From: Eutypa lata
Lineage: Eukaryota; Ascomycota; Sordariomycetes; Xylariales; Diatrypaceae
Length of the DNA stretch: 64,000 nucleotides
Assembly: GCA_022661535.1 (NCBI GenBank)
Contig: JAKULF010000010.1
Coordinates: 2,356,001-2,420,000 of the forward strand
Direction of reading: 5' to 3'
Made by a program: the position numbers and the translations under genes. This document shows, in pieces, positions 58,068 through 64,000 of the stretch. Position 1 is the stretch's first letter. Each line of letters starts with the position of its first letter. The notes under the pieces are model-generated. The model did no database searches, had not been told where the DNA came from, and saw nothing but the letters and a program-made list of their open reading frames with translations.

Positions 58068-59731
58068 ATGATTCTAGAAGAACAGAGGTTCCTCCACGAG
58101 GACCTCGAGCGCCTCGAGCAGGGCATTGCCGATCGCATCGGCGAGGAACCAAAACACGTGAGTTAGACTACGAGTAACTTTTTGAATATTCAGATTTTGA
58201 TCCCCTCCCCCCTCCCGCTTAACCCATGGCTAATAATATATGATGAAAACAGATTCGAGATCGCCTAACCCGCGATCACCAAATATCCCAGTTCCTCGAC
58301 CGGATATCATCGCAGTCGACGAAGCTCCTCGATATCTACCGCGATGGCGACGGGTCACGGTCACGCGAGATCCAGCAAATCGGCACAGGCGACCCAATGG
58401 AAGAGTTCTACAAACAACTTACGGATGTGAAGAGCTTCCACGCGCGGTACCCGAACGAACCCGTCGAGAACCTAGAGCGGGCGTACCGGCCCAAACAGCG
58501 TATTGCCGACGCCTTCGACCCGTTTGGCGGTATCGTCGATGCCATGTTCACCGGCGAGGAGGCCCTCGGCCGCTTCTTCGACCTGCACACCTGCCACGAG
58601 CTGTACCTGAACCTGCCCAATGCGCGCCGTCTTAGCTACCTACAGTACCTGGAGCTGTTCGACAACTTTAGCCCCGGCGCCGGAGGGCTCAAGCGCCAGG
58701 AGAAGCTGACGGATCAGTACTTCCTCTATGTGCGCCAGCTAGCCGACGATCTAGAGTCCTTCATGCGCCGCACGCGCCCGCTCGAGAACGTGGATAAGGT
58801 CCTCGCTGACTTCGACCGCGAGTTCGATGCTGCCTGGGAGAAGGATGATGTGCCGGAGTGGAAGCAGGAGAGCGGCAGTACTAGCGCGACACAGCAGCAA
58901 GCGTCTTCAGCTGAGGCAGTGTGGTGCGAGGCGTGCGAGAAGGAGTTCAAGAACAAGAACGTGTACGAGGGTCACCTGTCGGGCAAGAAGCACAAGAGGG
59001 CGGCGGCGGAGAAGGAGCGAGGGGAGTCATCGGGAGACAACAACACCAACGGCGCGTCATCAACAACAGCCAACGGAGCACCATCAGCAACGCGGTTAAA
59101 AGAACGCTCCATCGCGGAGCGCGAGTTCCGTGTCAAGCGGCTAGCGAGCGCCATGAGCACGGAGCGCAGCGACACGCGGGTGAACGTAGAGCGGAAGCAG
59201 GGCATGACGGAGCGAGAACGGGAGCAGGAACTCGAGAACCTATTCAGCGCGAGCAGCGGGCCGGCGTATGGAGCGGGAGGAGCGGGGGGCATGGGCGGCG
59301 GTGGCGAGGACGGCGAGGGCGGGTCGGACGACGACGACGACGACCGGATCCACAACCCGCTGAAGCTACCCCTAGCGTGGGACGGGAAGCCGATCCCGTT
59401 CTGGCTGTACAAGCTGCACGGGCTGGGGGTGGAGTTCCCCTGCGAGGTCTGCGGCAACTTCGTGTACATGGGGCGGCGGGCCTTCGACAAGCACTTCAAC
59501 GAGGCGCGCCACATCTACGGCCTCAAGTGCCTCGGCGTCACCAACACGTCGCTCTTCCGCGACATCACCCGCATCGACGAGGCCCTGCGCCTCTGGGAGA
59601 AGATCCAGAAGGACCGCCGCCGCCGCGACCGCGTCGACGACGGCGGCACCGTCGTCCAGATGGAGGACGCCGAGGGCAACGTCATGCCCGAGAAGGTGTA
59701 CTACGATCTGCAGAAGCAGGGGCTGCTGTGA
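58068..59731 (+). CDS. SF3A3: Splicing factor 3A subunit 3 (SF3A60/Prp9)
   Basis: Subunit of the U2 snRNP SF3a complex, 522 residues. Exons 58068-58157 and 58253-59731 with a 95-base GT-AG intron. The N-terminus MILEEQRFLHEDLERLEQGI and RDRLTRDHQISQFLDRI is the SF3A3 helical bundle. YRDGDGSRSREI and the block LYLNLPNARRLSYLQYL are conserved. A matrin-type C2H2 finger spans WCEACEKEFKNKNVYEGHL...KKH. After an acidic, Gly-rich linker comes the DUF3449-like region and a second C2H2 finger CEVCGNFVYMGRRAFDKHF...H, then YGLKCLGVTNTSLFRDIT, and the family's end MPEKVYYDLQKQGLL. Complete and of usual length. Confidence 0.96.
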
Positions 59732-59938
59732 TGGTGTGTACTTTTTGGGGTGTGTTTGGTAGTGATAATAGTAATGAGAAGGGGGTTGCATCACTCTGGT
59801 GTTGACGTTGTGTCTATGTGAGCATTGAGGAATTGTCTAATTACATTGTGCCTTGCGAAATGTACTATGATCGGACTGCCTTCCAACATGGTTTTCCCCT
59901 ATCCTTAAAGTCCTCAGCTGCGCTTCCTAGTGCCAGAG

Positions 59939-62900
59939 TCATTCATAATCGTACAGCACCTCCAGAATCTTATGTAATGGATCCCTTGATAGATCTCTCT
60001 TAAGACCCCCCAGGGGTAAAGATATATTTTGTAAATTCTCTCTTTCGTCATAGTCGTAAGTCCTTGTCCCGCTGCCATCCCTCAGCTTCTTCCAGAGTTG
60101 TTTACCTATGACAGCTTCAACGTGCCGTCTCTCTTTATTTGCTTTCGGATTGGGTACACGCCAACCATGACATCTTGCTTTGGGTTGAAGTCTCAGGTAA
60201 GTACACTGAACAAAGTCTACTATGTTAATACCATGCATATTTTGAAATTCTTTCTCATCGGTCGCCATAGGAGCTCTTGATCTGTGAAGAGATTCCATAA
60301 AAAACCTTGGAGATATCTGAAAGAAAACACAAAAGTCTATAGCATGTTTCGAAGGTGCAGGAAGGTGTTGCGAAGATGCAGGAAGGTGTTGCGAAAAAAG
60401 GCCTATAGGGCAAATTAGGGAACCACGGTAGTTGAGGACAAAGGTTAATGGGGCCCAATCGCATCCATACTGTTCAAATTCGTTGATGCAGTCTGAAAAA
60501 TGCGAGTAGAAGTCCTTTTCCTTGATTCCCCAATTTGTACGCATGGAAAAGGCTGTGAGATATAAGAATGCAGCAAAAGGGGATGTCTCTATCGGAAACC
60601 CCTCAATATATGTCACAAAGACCCTCGCGTTAGGATTTGCACCTGCACGTAGCAGCCACCTCATTGTGTCTGTCTTCCGACTTAAGCCATGCAGACGCAG
60701 ATCGTCCCAGTTGGTCCAGTCCGGATCTCCCTCAAAAATATGCTTCTCCAGTGAGATCATATCGGAGTTTAGACTAGGACCAAGGGAATCATACTGCATC
60801 GCTATCGTATACAATATTTCATTCTTCTCCCGGGACGAAAGTGGTTCGAAGGTTAGGCTTTGTTGCAATGATAGAAACCCAGTGATGCCACATTCAGCGG
60901 CAACATTGAAAAATTCAATATCGGGAAAATCGGCTGCATATCGCGACTGCATCAGGCTTTTAAAGTGCAAAAAGAGTTTCAACTCTTCGGTAGCGCTCAT
61001 ATAACCCAAAGACGTTAAAGCAGTCAGAGAAGTTGCGTACATGTGGAGGGGCTTGGGGTATGAATAATTCCGTGGGAGTATCTTAATAAATCTTGACGAA
61101 AGTCCAGGTAAATCATAACAGAGGGATTTGAGAGCTTCCAAAGCTGTAAGCAGTCTTTGTCGGCTTGATGTCTGACTAGCAAGAAGAATCCCGTGTCCCT
61201 GATTCGTGTTTAGAAGAAACTCTTGTACAGAGCGGTGGATAAATTGGACTTTATCACGAAACAGGGGAAACCCTCGATGCCCGTCTAGGGGATCTTTCAC
61301 TATCTCAAGCAGTCCCATGCCCCTGGCGGAAATCCACCGCTCATATTCTTGGGTTAGCTGGATTTCTTTGGATATTGGCCATTCCTGAGGCTGGACATTG
61401 ACAACTTCCGAGACTTTCGAGTAGAGGGTCTCATGTGTTCCATTGATAAAACCCCAAACAGTTACCATGATAGACCTTTCCCTAGTTTGTAGAACATGCC
61501 ATAAAAGCCGAGACGTTTCTTCTGGATAATGTCGTTGATCAGCATGTTGCCTACTCAACATTTGTCGAAATAGACCATCGAGGTCAGGTTCCAACTCTCT
61601 GGTTCGCTTATAGAGGATACCCCAACTGTCCCCATTTATGATACCACGCAGGATACTTCGAGTTGCCAATGCAACCCAGAGAAATACCCCTTCTGCTTTG
61701 CCAACAAGCTCGTTGATTATCTCCCTGTATCTCCTATGATCGTCATCACTTAGAAGAGAGTCCTTGTAAGCTATCAATTGCTTCGTAACGTAAGCTTCAA
61801 TCGCGCAGTGAGTTAGAGTTTCTGTTTTTAGAAACTGATATGAACAGGAGCGTATGACTTGTGTGAAGATGTTATCGGGACGGCTCGACACACAGATCTT
61901 CACATTTGGAAGATCACTTAATCGCTTCAACAACTCGATTGTAAAGACACGGTCATCCGATCTGACCTCAATTTCATCAAGACCATCAAGGAAAAGACAA
62001 AAGGCGGAATCGTCATCTGTGCGTAGAGCTTCGAGAAGAACTTCTTCGAGTTCTTCCATTGACCAATCATGTTCTGACCTTTTTTCTGAAAGCTCCGGTC
62101 TGCTGTGCAATAGCTTTTCTAATATGTAGGGTTTCGAACTGACAATTTGATGAAGCAGAGCGCGGAGACAGCCCCCAAGTTGTCGCTGAAGAGGGTTTGT
62201 GCAAGATTCGATGAAAAAGAACCGACAGAGAAGTACAGGCTGTCTCCATTTGCCAAGGTATTCGAGAGTCTGTCTGTTTTGAACTAGGAACTTCATCACA
62301 GTACTCTTAGAACTACCCGGCTTCCCTAGTATCCAGAAGATGGACTCGGTTGATTCAAGCCATTGTCGGAATTGGGTGGGATGTTCGTCTTGGCTTTGAG
62401 TGCCGTTGACTGAGTTGGACGAATCCTTGCTTTTACTCAAGCTTTCCGAGACTGGATTTTTCTCAACGAATATCCATCTTACTGTGTCCTCCGAAGCCTC
62501 CTTGATGTTGTTCTCGCGGGCATTCATCTCAGGAAACCAGAGGGTGGAAAGAAAACGGGCTTGTAAATCTTCCCTTTCTCTGTGTGCAGTGTTTGCCTGC
62601 CAGCCTGAGTCGAAACGCTCGATGATCCTCGAAGATTCCGAAGTGACATGGTCTTTGATATTTTGAGCCTCCACCGAGATGAGCGTTGAAATACTTCTGT
62701 TGCCATTTGACCAGAGCCCAATGAACTGTTTTATCTCATTACTAAGGCCTGCGAAGTTATGACACTTAGTAAACATGAGCATCTTATTAGCCACTGATAG
62801 TTACTTACCGGAGAACGCCTCTTCTGATCTCGCAGTCATAGCTTGATTTGACGAACTAGGATGGCGGTTAGTTTTTAATTTGAAACCCCACAAGTTCTGA

Positions 62901-63455
62901 ACTACACATTGAGAAGGGGGCAAAATCTTAAGTTGGGAATATTACCATATTCTAGTCAAGAACTCCGTATTGAGGATTCCGTGGGCGCTCTGGATGTTCT
63001 TCTCTAAGTCGGCAATAATTCTCTTGTAGTGGACTCTGTACTTTATGGCAGTTATAACAAGTTTCCATTTCGCAGTCGCCTTGGCTGCTTTCTGCAGGAT
63101 CCGTTCTAGATTCTGTGTGTCTTGTAGTAGGCTAGACGCCAGGTTTCGGAGTCTCTCTCTATCTTCTTGCTGCCTTTTTTGGTCCGGACTTTGGGGTGCT
63201 TGAATCGGATCAAACTCCTGAACTCTTGTCGATAAACCGAGTAGCAAACCATGGAAATGTTTGGTATTTGACTCGAGATTAGGATCCAGACTGTCTATAT
63301 GACCCGTGTCAGTTAATGGATAAAGGGGTAAACATAACATCAAAGAGTCTCGTACGGTCCTCATATATCTGGCGGCATGTTCCAAAGACATCGCTAGTAA
63401 AAGAGATGACTTGCATCACATTGCATACGAGTGACAAAGTTGCTATAGCCTCCAT
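59939..63455 (-). CDS. NACHT-domain NLR-like protein of fungal type
   Basis: 1101-residue STAND NTPase, likely cytosolic and possibly acting in non-self recognition. Exons 63455-63356, 63294-62946, 62855-62809, 62748-59939; all introns are GT-AG and the total length is a whole number of codons. The start MEAIATLSLVCNVMQVISF is the classic N-terminus of fungal NACHT proteins, followed by LDPNLESNTKHFHGLLLGLS and a helical bundle to about 160. Walker A is GKPGSSKST at about 307-315 and Walker B CLFLDGLDE at about 416-424. VFLWVALATRSI marks the end of the NTPase. Beyond 560 no WD or TPR array is present; one ankyrin-like unit (TMRWLLRAGANPNA) is seen. A 21-base tandem duplication sits in the tail coding region. 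It converges with SF3A3, with about 200 bases between stops. Confidence 0.88.
60350..60391. repeat. 21-base tandem duplication in the NLR-like gene
   Basis: Two adjacent 21-base copies differing at one base, coding for a repeated QHLPA-type heptapeptide on the minus strand. The frame is kept. Confidence 0.85.
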
Positions 63456-64000
63456 ATTATAGGTTTAGGATGTAACCACATCATCTAGATTGAATCGGAT
63501 CAATAAGAGAACGTGGATAGACGGTTGCTCCTGAGTTGAGAACCTGTAGCCGAAGAAGTCCACTGAAGGAAAGAGGGATCTCCGATAACTGAGAGGGGAA
63601 GAGGTTTAAGAGCACGTGAGAAAAGCCCAACGAGGCTATGGCGATGTGCCCTACGTTAATGGCACACTGCATGCTTGGCATGCATGCTCCTGTGAATGGT
63701 TCTATCATTGGGTAAAAGTTGACAGGGTCTGTCAGCCAACTGGAATAATTCAGGTGCTATCGGATCATCTAACTTAGCAGGCACCGACTGGGCACTGGAT
63801 TGGAAATAGGCGTCTATTTGCTAAATACCTAACCTAGGATGTTGAGGTTCTTTCTATGTAATTACTGGAGGCTAGGTATAGGTTCAGGCGTACATAGGCT
63901 GCTACGTAGGTAGTGCCGAGTAGCAAGATGGATGGTTAACGCGCATGCCCGGCATTTCTGACAGCTTTATGTCTCTATTGACTAGTGATATTAATGATCC
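63456..64000. other. Upstream of the NLR-like gene, no gene seen
   Basis: 545 bases to the window edge, probably promoter and leader. A 75-codon minus-strand frame (63708-63481) lies just upstream of the start and out of its frame; unsupported. Confidence 0.45.

Noticed and set aside
58921..59805. 294-codon frame overlapping SF3A3 in another phase
   Set aside because: It overlaps the conserved splicing-factor exon and is Arg/Gly-rich, a typical shadow of GC-rich coding DNA.
62749..62808. Apparent 15-base intron near the N-domain of the NLR-like gene
   Set aside because: A normal 60-base intron ending CGCAG at 62749 joins EEAFSG to LSNEIKQF in frame, so no micro-intron is needed.
1..64000. 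CRISPR arrays, rRNA genes, prophage or bacterial operons
   Set aside because: The window is eukaryotic with spliced genes; no spaced direct-repeat array or rRNA sequence was seen.

Overview
This window is nuclear DNA of a filamentous ascomycete (Pezizomycotina, most likely a Sordariomycete; the order cannot be fixed from the sequence). The reasons are many short spliceosomal introns (43-110 bases, mostly GT-AG with CTAAC/CTGAC-like branch sites), typical fungal families (Hak-type K+ transporter, Dal5-like MFS carrier, secreted L-amino-acid oxidase, Ugo1, NACHT protein of the fungal NLR type) and an AT island that carries the mark of repeat-induced point mutation (RIP). I placed splice sites by hand from reading frame, GT/GC-AG ends and family conservation.

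Layout. 0-14.6 kb: an amino-acid permease cut by the left edge, an F-box/ankyrin protein, a six-exon high-affinity K+ transporter with a GC-AG intron, a BTB/POZ protein with a Cys-rich insert and an unresolved 5' exon, and a fungal one-TM protein of unknown role. 14.6-17 kb: a near-pure A+T island of about 1.2 kb. 17-32.5 kb: accessory, mostly surface, secreted or metabolic genes: a one-TM surface-type protein, an MDR reductase, a nine-exon MFS carrier, a secreted L-amino-acid oxidase, a small MITE, a Ser/Thr-rich wall-type protein and a secreted glycosidase-like protein.

33-43 kb: a conserved core block of gamma-butyrobetaine-type dioxygenase, RRP15, mitochondrial [2Fe-2S] ferredoxin, Ugo1 and a GEN1/Yen1 Holliday-junction resolvase. 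43-54 kb: sparse and lineage-specific, with a His-tract protein, a glutathione S-transferase gene broken by a 4-base duplication, two uncharacterised proteins, a Pol III B-box-like tRNA relic and a wax-synthase/MBOAT-type acyltransferase. 55-64 kb: a possible LINE relic, the divergent pair eIF4A3/FAL1 and SF3A3, and a 1101-residue NACHT receptor-like protein.

How genes may work together. FAL1/eIF4A3 and SF3A3 share a 430-base divergent promoter and both act on RNA. The oxidase, anion carrier and reductase lie in a row on one strand and could form a small nitrogen-scavenging unit; this is inference. RRP15, ferredoxin, Ugo1 and GEN1 are independent housekeeping genes. I found no convincing wholly new system. 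The most useful leads are the RIP island, the MITE with a clear target duplication, the broken GST, the NACHT protein and the tRNA-like element.
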